From Thermoplasmata archaeon (GTDB lineage: Archaea > Thermoplasmatota > Thermoplasmata > Lutacidiplasmatales > UBA184), in the NCBI GenBank assembly GCA_022750195.1, contig JAKIWE010000002.1, positions 168,581 to 232,580 on the forward strand: a DNA stretch of 64,000 nucleotides, written 5' to 3'. Position 1 is the first letter of the stretch. The number at the start of each line of letters is the position of its first letter. Positions 35,823 to 44,228 of this stretch are shown one piece after another. The translations under genes and the position numbers were made by a program. Under the pieces are notes generated by a model, which worked only from the letters and a program-made list of their open reading frames with translations, had not been told where the DNA came from and did no database searches.

Positions 35823-36240
35823 TTGGCGCCGTCCCTAGTCGCGGATGTTCCCCGGAGTCGCGATGTTGTCTACCTGCGTCGGGCGAGCGAGCTACTGAGG
35901 GCCGTCGATGGGGGTTGGAAACGGGCTAGCGAACGTGGTCTCAGTAAACGCCGTGCGGGCCGCGATCTTGGCTACCGACGCGTTCCTTGTACACCACTTA
36001 GGGCAGCGATCCGCTGGCTCCGACCATCACGGGGCCCTTACACTCCTCGGCGGCGCAGCGCCTCCCGCACGGTGAGAGATTGGTGAGCATCTTCAGCGTG
36101 TCCTGAACCGGAAGACCGAGGTCGAGTATCAGGACCGAAATATGTCGATGCGCGACGCCCAGGAAATGGCGAAGCCTGCCCGCCGGCTCATCGACATCGT
36201 TCGACGGGAGCTCGAGCTCCAGAAGAGGGCTCTACGAAGA
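35823..36240 (+). pseudogene. Broken HEPN-domain gene (copy 1)
   Basis: It begins 5 nt after the nucleotidyltransferase stop with LAPSLVADVPRSRDVVYLRRASELLRAVD, the usual first HEPN helix. Against copy 2 (37687-38032) it has lost one T in the GATTGGGGG run and one A in the GGAAAAC run (near 35909 and 35920), shifting the frame. It also carries TGA at 36073-36075 where copy 2 has CGA. The remaining frame reads NGLANVVSVNAVRAA and SMRDAQEMAKPARRLIDIV. The toxin half of this MNT-HEPN pair is therefore dead while the antitoxin half is intact. Confidence 0.72.
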
Positions 36241-36242
36241 CT
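35899..36242 (+). repeat. HEPN direct repeat, left copy
   Basis: About 340 bp nearly identical by eye to 37687-38032, from GGCCGTCGAT to the GAAGA after the last HEPN helix. It carries the two deletions and the nonsense change described for the pseudogene. Confidence 0.7.
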
Positions 36243-36344
36243 CAGGGAGCTACCGGGCTTCGTTCGTCCGGGGGCGAAACGGATCGCCGACCCTCGGGCG
36301 CCGAGGCTCCCGGAACGGGACCGTTACCCTCGTAATCGGGACGG

Positions 36345-36611
36345 TTACGGCTCGACGCCGTGCGCCTTGGCCCACCGCTCGTACTTGGCGGTCGCGGCGT
36401 CGAGGGCGCGGTTGTAGTCGGCTTCGAGTTTGTCGGCCTTCGCCTGCGCCTGCTCGCGCGTCGCCAGCCTCCACGCTCGGATGATCGGGTCTACCGCTCG
36501 ATCCAGCTCGGCGAGCGCCGCCTCCTGCGCGGTCGGTGCAGATTTCGGCGGTTTCGCCGTCACCATCTTGTTCTTCGTCGTCGGGCTCTTTGGGTTCTTG
36601 GTCTTCAGCAT
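36345..36611 (-). CDS. Small charged helical protein
   Basis: An 88-aa protein. A lysine-rich start (LKTKNPKSPTTKNK) is followed by a long amphipathic helix (AALAELDRAVDPIIRAWRLA, then AQAKADKLEADYNRALDAATAKYERWAKAHG). GGAAAGG lies about 9 nt before the ATG. It could be a small nucleoid-type or coiled-coil protein. The family is unknown. It lies on the opposite strand between the two HEPN copies. Confidence 0.5.
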   Translation of the reverse strand: MLKTKNPKSPTTKNKMVTAKPPKSAPTAQEAALAELDRAVDPIIRAWRLATREQAQAKADKLEADYNRALDAATAKYERWAKAHGVEP

Positions 36612-36980
36612 TGGTACATCCTTTCCGCTCAGTGCTCTCTACAGTTCGTGCCGCGACGTGCACATGTCACCGGCCACTTCGTACCGTCTGGACGAGAGTT
36701 CGTGGACAGGTTCGCCTCCATCATCGGTGACGTGATCGTCGGCAGGGGCCCGGCGGACGACGAGAGATGAAGGTTTGGGCTAGGGAGCGGGTCGTCCTGG
36801 GCGCCTTCGGACGAGCGTGGTCGCCTCGTTTGAGCTGAGCGCGACCGAACACCGCGATCCCGTGGCAATTGGGACGGACCCGTCGCGCCCTCGGCACGGC
36901 GCCGCCTTCGGGGGCGTCTCGGATCCAATCCGAAGTGTGAGAAAGTTCCCGTGAGGAGCGACCCGGCCCGGCGGTGCGGT
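36612..36980. other. Gap without a believable gene
   Basis: About 370 bases. Open frames here are arginine/proline-rich shadows. I see no RNA gene, repeat or strong promoter. Confidence 0.4.
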
Positions 36981-37463
36981 ATGGTTAAGCTCATCCGACG
37001 CCTCGAAGATTTCCGATTTGACCACGCGAGGGCTCGCAGGTCGTGGTGGGATCGGATTGGACTCCACTTGGTTGCGCACCGACCGCTCCTTCGTCTGATC
37101 CCTTGCACGGGATGCGATCACGTTCGGGCCAGCCACTATCTCCTCTCCCCCTCCGACGGGCTGCGACGGCAACACTTCGGCCGCCCTCGGAACCGAACCA
37201 CGCCGATGCCGTGCCACGTCGTCCGATGTGCGTGCGCCCGATTTACCGGGGCTGCTCAGAACATGCTCTGTCCGGTCTGCTCGCGCGCGTATGCCGGACG
37301 AGGGAGCCTGGAGATTCACATGTACGCCCAACACCCTGGGCTGTCGACCCGAGAGCGCTCGGTTCTACTCAGCGGGGCGGTGTACCCTCCCCCAGAGGGA
37401 GGGAACTCGTGGGAGGAGGCGGCCCCTTCGACTCCCCTCATAGAACCATCGGCGGAGGCGTGA
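36981..37463 (+). CDS. C2H2 zinc-finger protein with extra Cys/His cluster
   Basis: A 160-aa protein from the ATG at 36981. The C-terminal part has a classical C2H2 finger, CPVCSRAYAGRGSLEIH followed by MYAQH (C-x2-C-x12-H-x4-H, about residues 94-115). Upstream is a second Cys/His-rich block (CTGCDHVRASHY ... CHVVRCACARF) that could hold another zinc. C2H2 proteins are common in archaeal viruses and plasmids, where they regulate transcription. This fits the island setting. Both flanks are HEPN copies. Confidence 0.62.
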   Translation: MVKLIRRLEDFRFDHARARRSWWDRIGLHLVAHRPLLRLIPCTGCDHVRASHYLLSPSDGLRRQHFGRPRNRTTPMPCHVVRCACARFTGAAQNMLCPVCSRAYAGRGSLEIHMYAQHPGLSTRERSVLLSGAVYPPPEGGNSWEEAAPSTPLIEPSAEA

Positions 37464-37567
37464 CGGCGACGGGTCCCACCCCAATTCGAACGTGAACCCC
37501 CGGCCGACGTTCCAGTCATACCGCACGATCGAGACGACGGGTAGAGGAGAAACCCCTCTGGGGTACC

Positions 37568-38011
37568 GTGGGGGCCCGTGCAACTCTCGACCAACCGCCC
37601 GAGGACGGGCGACCGCTCCTACGGCCGCTATCTTGGCCGACATCTGGCCGAGAGAGATTGGTACGCGCCGCTGAACGTCGACCGGGGGCCGTCGATTGGG
37701 GGTTGGAAAACGGGCTCGCCAACGTGGTCTCAGTGAACGCCGTGCAAGCCGCGATCTCGGCCACAGACGCGTTCCTTGTACATCACGTAGGGCGGCGATC
37801 CGCAGGCTCCGACCATCACGAGGCCCTTCGACTACTCGCCGGCGCAGCGCCTCCTGCACGGCGAGAGATTGGTCAGCATCTTCAGCGTGTCCTGAACCGG
37901 AAGACTGAGGTCGAGTATCAGGACCGAACTGTGTCGATGCGTGACGCCCAGGAACTAGCGAAGCACGCTCGCCGGGTCATCGACATCGTTCGACGGGGGC
38001 TCGAGCCCTAG
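37568..38011 (+). CDS. HEPN-domain protein (copy 2, orphan)
   Basis: Up to 147 aa from GTG 37568; TTG 37640 near RLVRAAE is an alternative start. The HEPN part reads VDWGLENGLANVVSVNAVQA, ATDAFLVHHVGRRSAGSDHH, RREIGQHLQRVLNRKTEVEY and SMRDAQELAKHARRVIDIV. R-E-I-G-Q-H could be an R-x4-H RNase motif. The first helix differs from copy 1 and its N-terminal residues are not HEPN-like, so the 5' end may be a fusion scar. No nucleotidyltransferase partner lies next to it; the intact partner of copy 1 is 1.8 kb upstream. Confidence 0.6.
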   Translation: MGARATLDQPPEDGRPLLRPLSWPTSGRERLVRAAERRPGAVDWGLENGLANVVSVNAVQAAISATDAFLVHHVGRRSAGSDHHEALRLLAGAAPPARREIGQHLQRVLNRKTEVEYQDRTVSMRDAQELAKHARRVIDIVRRGLEP

Positions 38012-38032
38012 AAGCGTATTCTGCGAAGACCC
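37687..38032 (+). repeat. HEPN direct repeat, right copy
   Basis: The partner of 35899-36242 in the same orientation, 1.8 kb apart. The segment between holds the small helical protein and the C2H2 gene, so the pair may reflect a tandem duplication or insertion of that cargo. Confidence 0.7.
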
Positions 38033-38075
38033 TTTTTAGGCGCAGAATCAGATTGGGGGCCGGGTTCTCGACTTC

Positions 38076-38234
38076 GTGATTCAATGTCCTGCGGAGGATT
38101 GGAACCAGATCCTCTTCCACCCGCGGCTACTCGGCGTGGTCAGCCGAGCATCTCAGACCCGGTTCGGGCGATACCGCGTGGGGAACGACCTGTTGGACCG
38201 TCTCTGCGAGATCTGGCTCCAAGCAGGCTGGTAA
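38076..38234 (+). CDS. 52-aa hypothetical protein or remnant
   Basis: A short frame from GTG 38076. The residues look protein-like: CPAEDWNQILFHPRLLGVV, RFGRYRVGNDLLDRLCEIW and an aromatic end. It follows a T-rich CCTTTTTAGG element by about 37 nt. It may be a real small protein or the tail of a larger lost gene. No family is recognised. Confidence 0.35.
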   Translation: MIQCPAEDWNQILFHPRLLGVVSRASQTRFGRYRVGNDLLDRLCEIWLQAGW

Positions 38235-38471
38235 GGGCCGAACCAGCTCGGCGGCTGAAGTTGAACTCAGGCCGCCTGTGCGGCGGGGTCTGCCCTCCTT
38301 CGGGGAGCAGGTAATGCCCGTCCCGGCTCATGCGGGTGGCCCGTGGGCGGATGAATCTCAGAACCGCCCGCGCAGGGCTCATCGCCCTTTGGGTTCGAAC
38401 ACAACGGGACGGTCGACCGCCTCCTTTCTCCGCCTTAGAAAGGTACTTGAGTCTCTGATCCGGGTGTCCTG

Positions 38472-39194
38472 ATGATGCGGCCGGAGGGGAGGACCGTACG
38501 GAGCACCCGCGCCGAAGCGAGTCCCGAGGAGCTCATCGGCCCACTGACCGAGGTAGAGCGTAAGTTCGCCCCTAAGCACATTTACATGGAGGGGACGGCC
38601 AAGCTCCCTCTCGTCCACCCCCGCGTTTCGATTGTAGGCACTCGTACCCCAAGCTCGGCTGGTCGGCAGCTAGCTGGGGAAATCGCTTCTGGCCTCGCCC
38701 AGAGAGGCGTCATAGTAGTCAGCGGTCTGGCACGCGGAGTAGATACGGCGGTACATTCAGCGGTGATCGCGTCCGGGGGTTTCACGATTGCAGTACTAGG
38801 CACCCCACTGAGCCGCGTTTACCCCGCCGAGAACAAGGCTCTGCAAGAAGAAATCTCGCGGGACCACTTGGTCGTAAGCCAATTTCAGGAGGGGGCGTCG
38901 GTCCAACCCTCGAATTTCGTCATCAGAAATCGAACGATGGCCCTCATCTCCGATGCCTCGGTGATTGTCGAAAGCGGAGAGACCGGAGGCTCGTTGAGTC
39001 AAGGCTGGGAGACCCTCCGTCTTGGGCATCCGCTGTTCATTCACGATCGGGAATTCTCGAAGGCGCTGAGGTGGCCCTCCAAGATGGCGGAGTACGGAGC
39101 AATCCGCTTCCGAGACGCTGACGATATCCTCGACTTTCTTCCGACTGACAGCCCGAGGCCAGACCTTGCCATCCTTGCTCTTGAATCGACTTGA
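38472..39194 (+). CDS. DprA/Smf-like Rossmann protein
   Basis: A 240-aa protein from tandem ATG codons at 38472/38475. VSIVGTRTPSSAGRQLAGEIASGLAQRGVIVVSGLARGVDTAVHSA is the DprA/LOG start; FVIRNRTMALISDASVIVESGETGGSLS is the second signature (R-N-R and GGSL). The usual C-terminal winged helix and PGP loop of competence DprA are missing or changed. DprA loads RecA on ssDNA; shorter relatives are thought to bind nucleotides in defence loci. It overlaps the phosphoribosyltransferase-like gene. Confidence 0.8.
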   Translation: MMRPEGRTVRSTRAEASPEELIGPLTEVERKFAPKHIYMEGTAKLPLVHPRVSIVGTRTPSSAGRQLAGEIASGLAQRGVIVVSGLARGVDTAVHSAVIASGGFTIAVLGTPLSRVYPAENKALQEEISRDHLVVSQFQEGASVQPSNFVIRNRTMALISDASVIVESGETGGSLSQGWETLRLGHPLFIHDREFSKALRWPSKMAEYGAIRFRDADDILDFLPTDSPRPDLAILALEST

Positions 39195-39846
39195 GTTTGC
39201 ATCTGTCCTCCAGTATCCTCCCCGGCTTGGAGTTGTCCAGAATGACCTCCTGAGCGAAGCGAGGACTGCCAGGAACCTCGTCCTTCAACTCAAGGGCGCC
39301 CTCGCCGGTTCCGAGTCCACTAGGACGGCGGATGTTCTCGCGAACCATCTGAGGGTGAACGATGCAACCCGGTCCTTTACAACCTCCTACTTTAGAGAAT
39401 CGACGATGCTCGTTCCCGTGCCGCGAAGCACCCTCCTAACGGCCGGGGGCCTCTGGCCCGCCCGCGTTCTCGCGAACAGTCTTAGGGGAGCAGGTCTCGG
39501 CGGGTCGGTCGGCGAGATACTCGAGCGGGCGAAACCGATTCGGAAGTCCGCGACGAGTCTCGGCGTGAACAGACCGGGTGTAGTCGAAAAGTACGAATCG
39601 CTCCGACTCGTTGCCGGGCTTGATATCCCCACCGAAGTGACGCTAATCGACGATGTTGTCACAACGGGAGCTGAATTCTTGGCTGCGGCGAACCGAGTTG
39701 CGGAGGTGTTTCGGAGCTCGCGGATCAAAGCCTTTGCCGCAGCCCGAACTATGAGCGGCCCACCCCGCTGGCCATTCAGTAAGGCAGTGGATCCCATTAG
39801 CGGCATGATCGAGTGCAGTAACAATCAGGCCTGGCGCAGCCCGTAG
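39166..39846 (+). CDS. ComF-like phosphoribosyltransferase
   Basis: 226 aa from TTG 39166, which overlaps the dprA-like gene by 29 nt; later TTG codons are alternatives. The type I PRTase PRPP loop is VTLIDDVVTTGAEFLAAANRV (residues about 158-178), and MLVPVPRS plus WPARVLANSL precede it as in ComF. No zinc-finger cysteines are seen at the N-terminus, unlike competence ComF. A nucleotide salvage-type transfer or a signalling nucleotide role is possible. The tight overlap says it works with the DprA-like protein. Confidence 0.75.
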   Translation: MPSLLLNRLEFASVLQYPPRLGVVQNDLLSEARTARNLVLQLKGALAGSESTRTADVLANHLRVNDATRSFTTSYFRESTMLVPVPRSTLLTAGGLWPARVLANSLRGAGLGGSVGEILERAKPIRKSATSLGVNRPGVVEKYESLRLVAGLDIPTEVTLIDDVVTTGAEFLAAANRVAEVFRSSRIKAFAAARTMSGPPRWPFSKAVDPISGMIECSNNQAWRSP

Positions 39847-40254
39847 GTAGTCGCGGGTTTCCCGGGCCCAGGATGCCGGCTTCAGCCCTGACCAGATTAG
39901 GCCATCAGGCAATAGAAGGGTGATGCTCTGCGCAGGCATTCCTCCCGATAGCTCTCAAGGATGTCCCGCCATCCTCGGTTGAAGCCAATGTATCAGTGCA
40001 GGCAATCCTCCCGTAACGAGTGGTTAATGGAACCCGCAGCCCGTTCTCTCCCTTGACCCGTTGACCTAACCCATAGACGAACCCGGGGACGCGGACCCCC
40101 AGGGCATCTACCGATAGACCCCCGCGGACCCACACGTCCGGAGCGAGGCCGGCCCTATCCGACCTCGCTCACGCCGTCCGAATTTGGTTACCCGGGGTTC
40201 ACTGCCTGTTCAAATGGCCGATTCCCAGTTGCGCACCTTGGAGCCCTCGGGTCA
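39847..40254. other. Gap with a short direct repeat
   Basis: About 410 bases with no believable gene. Two copies of GCAGGCAWTCCTCCCG (W is T then A) lie near 39934 and 40000, about 65 nt apart. Their role is unknown. Confidence 0.4.
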
Positions 40255-40815
40255 ATGCTGAAAATCGGTATCATCGTGGGAACGACACGGCCGGGACGTC
40301 ACGCGGACGCCGTCGCGAAATGGGTGCACGCACGGGCCGCTCCGCGTACCACCGCGGAATTCCAAATCGTCGACATCGCAGACTTCCATCTTCCGCTCTT
40401 GGACGAGCCGATGCCCCCCTCAATGGGGCAGTACGCGAAGGACCACACAAAGGCTTGGGCGGCGAGAATCGCCACATTCGACGGATTCATCTTCATAACT
40501 CCCGAATACAACCACGGCATCCCCGGCTCACTGAAGAATGCGATCGACTTCCTCTACAAGGAGTGGAACAACAAGGCCGCTGCCATCGTTTCGTACGGGT
40601 CGGTCGGAGGGGTTCGGTCGGCCGAGCAACTTCGACAAGTTCTCGGTGAGCTCCAGATCGCCGACGTCCGTGCTTCGGTAAGTCTTTCGTTGTTCGACGA
40701 TTTCGAGCATTATCAAGCGTTCAAGCCTCGACCGGCCCTGGAGGCCGCGCTGGAGCCACTTTTCGACCAACTGCTCGCTTGGGCGGGGGCGTTGAAACCC
40801 CTCAGGTCCGCTTGA
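40255..40815 (+). CDS. NAD(P)H-dependent FMN reductase
   Basis: A 186-aa flavodoxin-fold protein. IGIIVGTTRPGRHADAVAKW is the FMN phosphate loop; FIFITPEYNHGIPGSLKNAIDFLYKEW is the diagnostic YNHGIPG flavin-contact motif; VSYGSVGGVRSAEQLRQVL follows. It reduces FMN, quinones or azo/nitro compounds. In this island it is a metabolic gene among defence genes. It has no operon partner. Confidence 0.88.
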   Translation: MLKIGIIVGTTRPGRHADAVAKWVHARAAPRTTAEFQIVDIADFHLPLLDEPMPPSMGQYAKDHTKAWAARIATFDGFIFITPEYNHGIPGSLKNAIDFLYKEWNNKAAAIVSYGSVGGVRSAEQLRQVLGELQIADVRASVSLSLFDDFEHYQAFKPRPALEAALEPLFDQLLAWAGALKPLRSA

Positions 40816-41247
40816 TTGTAAACCCCGGCCGAAGGAAGTCCGCTGCTCCTGAAAAGGGGGGACTCTGCAGGAGGGTCGCGGCCCGTAAACCGAAGTGAGT
40901 GCCTTCTTGCTACCTAGGAAGAGGGGCAGGATTCACTCTACGGGAACATTGATGACGACCAGGGGGTCGCACATGGTCAAGGATCCTTTTGCGGCGTGGG
41001 GGTTGTCTACGCCCCCGCTCCTCCCGGGAATCGATGTCAGTTCCCCTTGCTTCCCGGCCTGTGGCCGGGTTCAAAGCCCTGCACAGGAATCGAACTTGAC
41101 GGGGGATGCTAACGGCATCAAGGAAAAGCCACCTCCCAATACGCAGGAGACGCGCGAGGCTATTGGGATCGGGCCGATTCAAGGATGCCCAACTCGCCAG
41201 TGGCTCTCCACAACTGGTTGTCAGGGCCCACGGGGACCAGCGGTTGA
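40816..41247. other. Gap with hairpins
   Basis: About 430 bases. I see two possible stem-loops: CCGGCC-TGT-GGCCGG near 41056-41070, and CCCAATA...TATTGGG near 41134-41166. AGGAATCGAAC near 41086 resembles the right arm of the dispersed element at 51180. No gene is supported. Confidence 0.35.
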
Positions 41248-42681
41248 TTGACCCATGATGCGTCGTCAGCGTTCGGCGGGACCTCCAAGTTCAAGTGGGA
41301 CGATGGGCTCCGTGCGACGATGACCTCCTCTCAGGCGACACTCGGAGGCCCAGCCGCTACCGGAATGCTCGGGAGCCAAACCAACCTCTCTCACGATAAC
41401 AGGGTGTCGAAGGCCGACCGCGCGGCCCACCAGTGGTATCGATTCGTCCTATCTTTCCCACCGCATCTTGTCCGGCACTACGCTCGGGAATTCGGGTTGG
41501 ATGGTTCCTCTCTCATCCTGGACCCGTTTTGCGGGACTGGCACCACTCTGGTCGAAGCGAAGAAACTGGGCATTGCGAGCGCCGGGATCGAGGCACTACC
41601 CTTTGCTGCGTTCGCATCGTCGGTGAAGGTCGACTGGACGCCTGACCCCGTGGAGCTCTTGGAACACTCGCTCGGCGTTTCGGAGGAGGCTTGTCGCAGA
41701 TTGAGACGGCAAGGTATCTTCGACAGCCCGCTTGAGGGGTCGTCTGCAAGTTCTAGGGTAAGGCGGCCCAAGCTCCGCCAACTGGATCCAACTCTCAACT
41801 CCCTCTTACTAGCTTCGTCCATCAGCCCAAAGCCCTTACATAAAGCGCTGGTTCTCCTAGATGTTCTCCGCGAATACAGGGACGATAGGTACTACTCTCA
41901 CGAATGTCTATCGTTTGCGCAATCAATAGTGCGCGCAAGCAGCAACCTCCACTTCGGCCCAGAAGTTGGCCTTGGCGAGATTAAGTCCGACCCGCCTGTT
42001 GTTGCCCCCTGGCTTAGTGCCATGCGAGTGATCGTCGACGATTTGGAGTTCTTGCGAGCGCGCGCCTCAACGCAGGCGAGAGTTTACAAAGGCGACTCAC
42101 GGCACGTCTCTGGTTTCCTATCCGCGGGTTCCGTAGACGCGGTGTTTACTTCGCCACCCTACCCGAACGAAAAGGATTACACGCGGACCACTAGGCTCGA
42201 ATCCGTGTTGCTGGGCTTTACTTCGGACAAAGCGAGTCTCCGCGCCATTAAGCAGGAGCTAATCAGGTCCAACAGTCGAGGCGTCTTCCGCGCCGACACC
42301 GACGATGTACTTGTGGCAGAGAACGCTGAGATCGGTAAGGTCGCCGATCAGATCGAGGCCCGCCGAATGGAACTTCGCAAGACTTCCGGGTTTGAGCGTC
42401 TCTACGCGCGGGTAACGAAGCTCTACTTTGGGGGAATGCTTCGGCATCTACAGGACCTTCGGACAACTCTCAAACCCGGAGCTCGCCTCGCGTATGTTGT
42501 CGGGGACCAGGCATCTTACCTAAGGGTCATGATTCGCACAGGAAAGATTCTAGCGAGCTTGGCCGAATCCCTCGGCTACCAGCTGGATCGAATCGACCTT
42601 TTCCGCACACGCCACGCTACAGCCACAGGCGAACAACTGCGAGAAGAGGTCGTAGTTCTCAGGTGGCCGGGCGAAGGGTAG
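41248..42681 (+). CDS. DNA methyltransferase of a restriction-modification pair
   Basis: Up to 477 aa from TTG 41248; ATG 41320 and ATG 41365 are alternatives. Motif I is LILDPFCGTGTTLVEAKKLG (about residues 90-108); motif IV is VFTSPPYPNEKDYTR (about 294-308), an S-P-P-Y catalytic loop found in N4-cytosine and N6-adenine enzymes. Between them is a long region that may hold target recognition. The stop overlaps the nuclease gene start by 19 nt. The recognition sequence is unknown. Confidence 0.85.
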   Translation: MTHDASSAFGGTSKFKWDDGLRATMTSSQATLGGPAATGMLGSQTNLSHDNRVSKADRAAHQWYRFVLSFPPHLVRHYAREFGLDGSSLILDPFCGTGTTLVEAKKLGIASAGIEALPFAAFASSVKVDWTPDPVELLEHSLGVSEEACRRLRRQGIFDSPLEGSSASSRVRRPKLRQLDPTLNSLLLASSISPKPLHKALVLLDVLREYRDDRYYSHECLSFAQSIVRASSNLHFGPEVGLGEIKSDPPVVAPWLSAMRVIVDDLEFLRARASTQARVYKGDSRHVSGFLSAGSVDAVFTSPPYPNEKDYTRTTRLESVLLGFTSDKASLRAIKQELIRSNSRGVFRADTDDVLVAENAEIGKVADQIEARRMELRKTSGFERLYARVTKLYFGGMLRHLQDLRTTLKPGARLAYVVGDQASYLRVMIRTGKILASLAESLGYQLDRIDLFRTRHATATGEQLREEVVVLRWPGEG

Positions 42682-43544
42682 ACATACCTCTAAACCTACC
42701 TGCGAAAGTGGCCGACCAGTCCGGGGATGCGGAGCTGGCGCCAGACTCCGGCCCTACTAATCGGTACAGCAAGATTCTAACGAAGCTATTCGAGGATAGA
42801 TTTCAGCCTGGACGTATTGAAGTCCCATTTTCTCGAGAGAACATCGTCGAGACGGCACGCGACTTGAAGATCAAACTCCCCAAGAATCTTGGCGATGTCA
42901 TCTACAGCTTCCGCTTCAGAACCGAGCTTCCTGTCTCCATTTCGAGCAAGGCACCGACTGGCATGGTCTGGATCATCCGACCGGCAGGACGAGGAAAGTA
43001 CAACTTCTACGCGACGAAAATATCCGCATTTGGGCCCCGGCACGGGTCGAGCGTGACAAAGGTTCCCGACTCGACCCCGGGCCTTATCGATAAGTATTCA
43101 GTCGGTGACGAGCAAGCTCTCCTCGCGAAGATCCGCTACAACCGCCTGGTCGATGTTTTCACCGGCATCACCTGCTACTCCCTACAAAGTCACTTGAGGA
43201 CGTACATCGAAGATCTCGGACAGATCGAAACAGATGAGGTCTACGTGGGACTCGACCGGACCGGAACACAGTATGTACTGCCAATGCAAGCCAAAGGAGG
43301 TAACGACCGGCACAACGTGGTCCAAATAGAATCCGACTTCGCGATGTGCGCGAGTAAGTTTCCGGGTCTAGTCGCAAAACCTGTGGGAGCTCAGTTCATG
43401 GAGGACGATGTGATAGCGATGTTCGAGTTCAGTAGCGATCCCGAGGGAGTACGGGTGGCCCTTGAGCAACACTATCGCTTGGTCCGTCCAAATGAGCTGA
43501 CCTCGGAGGAGCTCGCCTCTTACCGCAGTCGCTTACCAAGATGA
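42663..43544 (+). CDS. Restriction endonuclease, PD-(D/E)xK type
   Basis: A 293-aa protein starting inside the methyltransferase gene. The N-terminal part (RFQPGRIEVPFSRENIVETA, then LPKNLGDVIYSFRFR) looks like a DNA-binding module. The C-terminal part has the nuclease-like block: E of DEVYVGLDRTG, then QYVLPMQAKGGNDRHNVVQI, where Q-A-K is the catalytic (D/E/Q)xK half-motif. It is the partner of the upstream methyltransferase in a type II system. Family assignment is by pattern only. Confidence 0.72.
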   Translation: MAGRRVDIPLNLPAKVADQSGDAELAPDSGPTNRYSKILTKLFEDRFQPGRIEVPFSRENIVETARDLKIKLPKNLGDVIYSFRFRTELPVSISSKAPTGMVWIIRPAGRGKYNFYATKISAFGPRHGSSVTKVPDSTPGLIDKYSVGDEQALLAKIRYNRLVDVFTGITCYSLQSHLRTYIEDLGQIETDEVYVGLDRTGTQYVLPMQAKGGNDRHNVVQIESDFAMCASKFPGLVAKPVGAQFMEDDVIAMFEFSSDPEGVRVALEQHYRLVRPNELTSEELASYRSRLPR

Positions 43545-43685
43545 ACTCGGTCGCGAGCCGCCAGCTCATCCTGGGTGAACTGGCAAAGCGTTGCCCCTCG
43601 CGGCTTCGGACCTTCTCCCCCCCGCTTATGCGTGGGCGCTGCTGGGAAGACGTATGATTGGTTCCCACCATGACCTAAGCTGATT

Positions 43686-44228
43686 ATGCCCGATGCTGTT
43701 GCGGAGGAGCCGGGCGATGCGAACGTTGTCGAACGCAAAGGGACTGCCGAGTTTCGACTTTCCGTTTGGAGGCCCGCACGCCTGCCGAGACCACTGTCGT
43801 ACTATCCCCCGTCTTCAAGAACTCGCAAGGCTGAGGGTGACGATCTCGAAGAAGGACCATTAGACCGCGGATTCCTTCAGGAAGAAATCTATAGCTGGGA
43901 TCCGGGCTCCATAGACGTCTGGGCCTCCCTTACACGTACAGAAGGGACGGACAAAGGTTTCCGCGAAGAGCTTTCGAGTAAGTTCTCACCCGCGCTCCCT
44001 CCAGCCTCTCGTTCTCTAAGCTTGTTTCGCGAGGCGGTGACTCGATTCGAAACGAATCTGGATAGGTCGAAGGACACAAAGTGGGCCGCAACCAGTCAAG
44101 AATTCGAGCTTCCCAACGGAGATACTCCGGTCCTTCGGACCGATACGATTCTCGCACTCCTGATGCATCTGCGCTGGATCGCGGACACATTTGAACACGT
44201 GCCGGCCGCGTCGGTTTCCATTAGATGA
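43686..44228 (+). CDS. Unknown protein A of the PIN/AAA operon
   Basis: A 180-aa protein from the ATG at 43686; a CGTATGATTG element lies about 27-35 nt upstream. I recognise no domain. The N-terminal half has an Arg/Pro-rich strand (LSVWRPARLPRPLSYYPP), the middle is acidic (EGDDLEEGPLDRGFLQEEIY), and the C-terminal half is helical (SLFREAVTRFETNLDRSKD, then TILALLMHLRWIADTFEHV). Its stop overlaps the next start (ATGA), so it is made with the PIN protein and probably binds it. Confidence 0.7.
   Translation: MPDAVAEEPGDANVVERKGTAEFRLSVWRPARLPRPLSYYPPSSRTRKAEGDDLEEGPLDRGFLQEEIYSWDPGSIDVWASLTRTEGTDKGFREELSSKFSPALPPASRSLSLFREAVTRFETNLDRSKDTKWAATSQEFELPNGDTPVLRTDTILALLMHLRWIADTFEHVPAASVSIR

Noticed and set aside
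36780-37334. 184-codon minus-strand frame
   Set aside because: Antisense to the C2H2 gene, whose zinc-finger motif is unmistakable.
39934-40020. Two GCAGGCAWTCCTCCCG repeats as a CRISPR start
   Set aside because: Only two short copies, no further repeats or cas genes.
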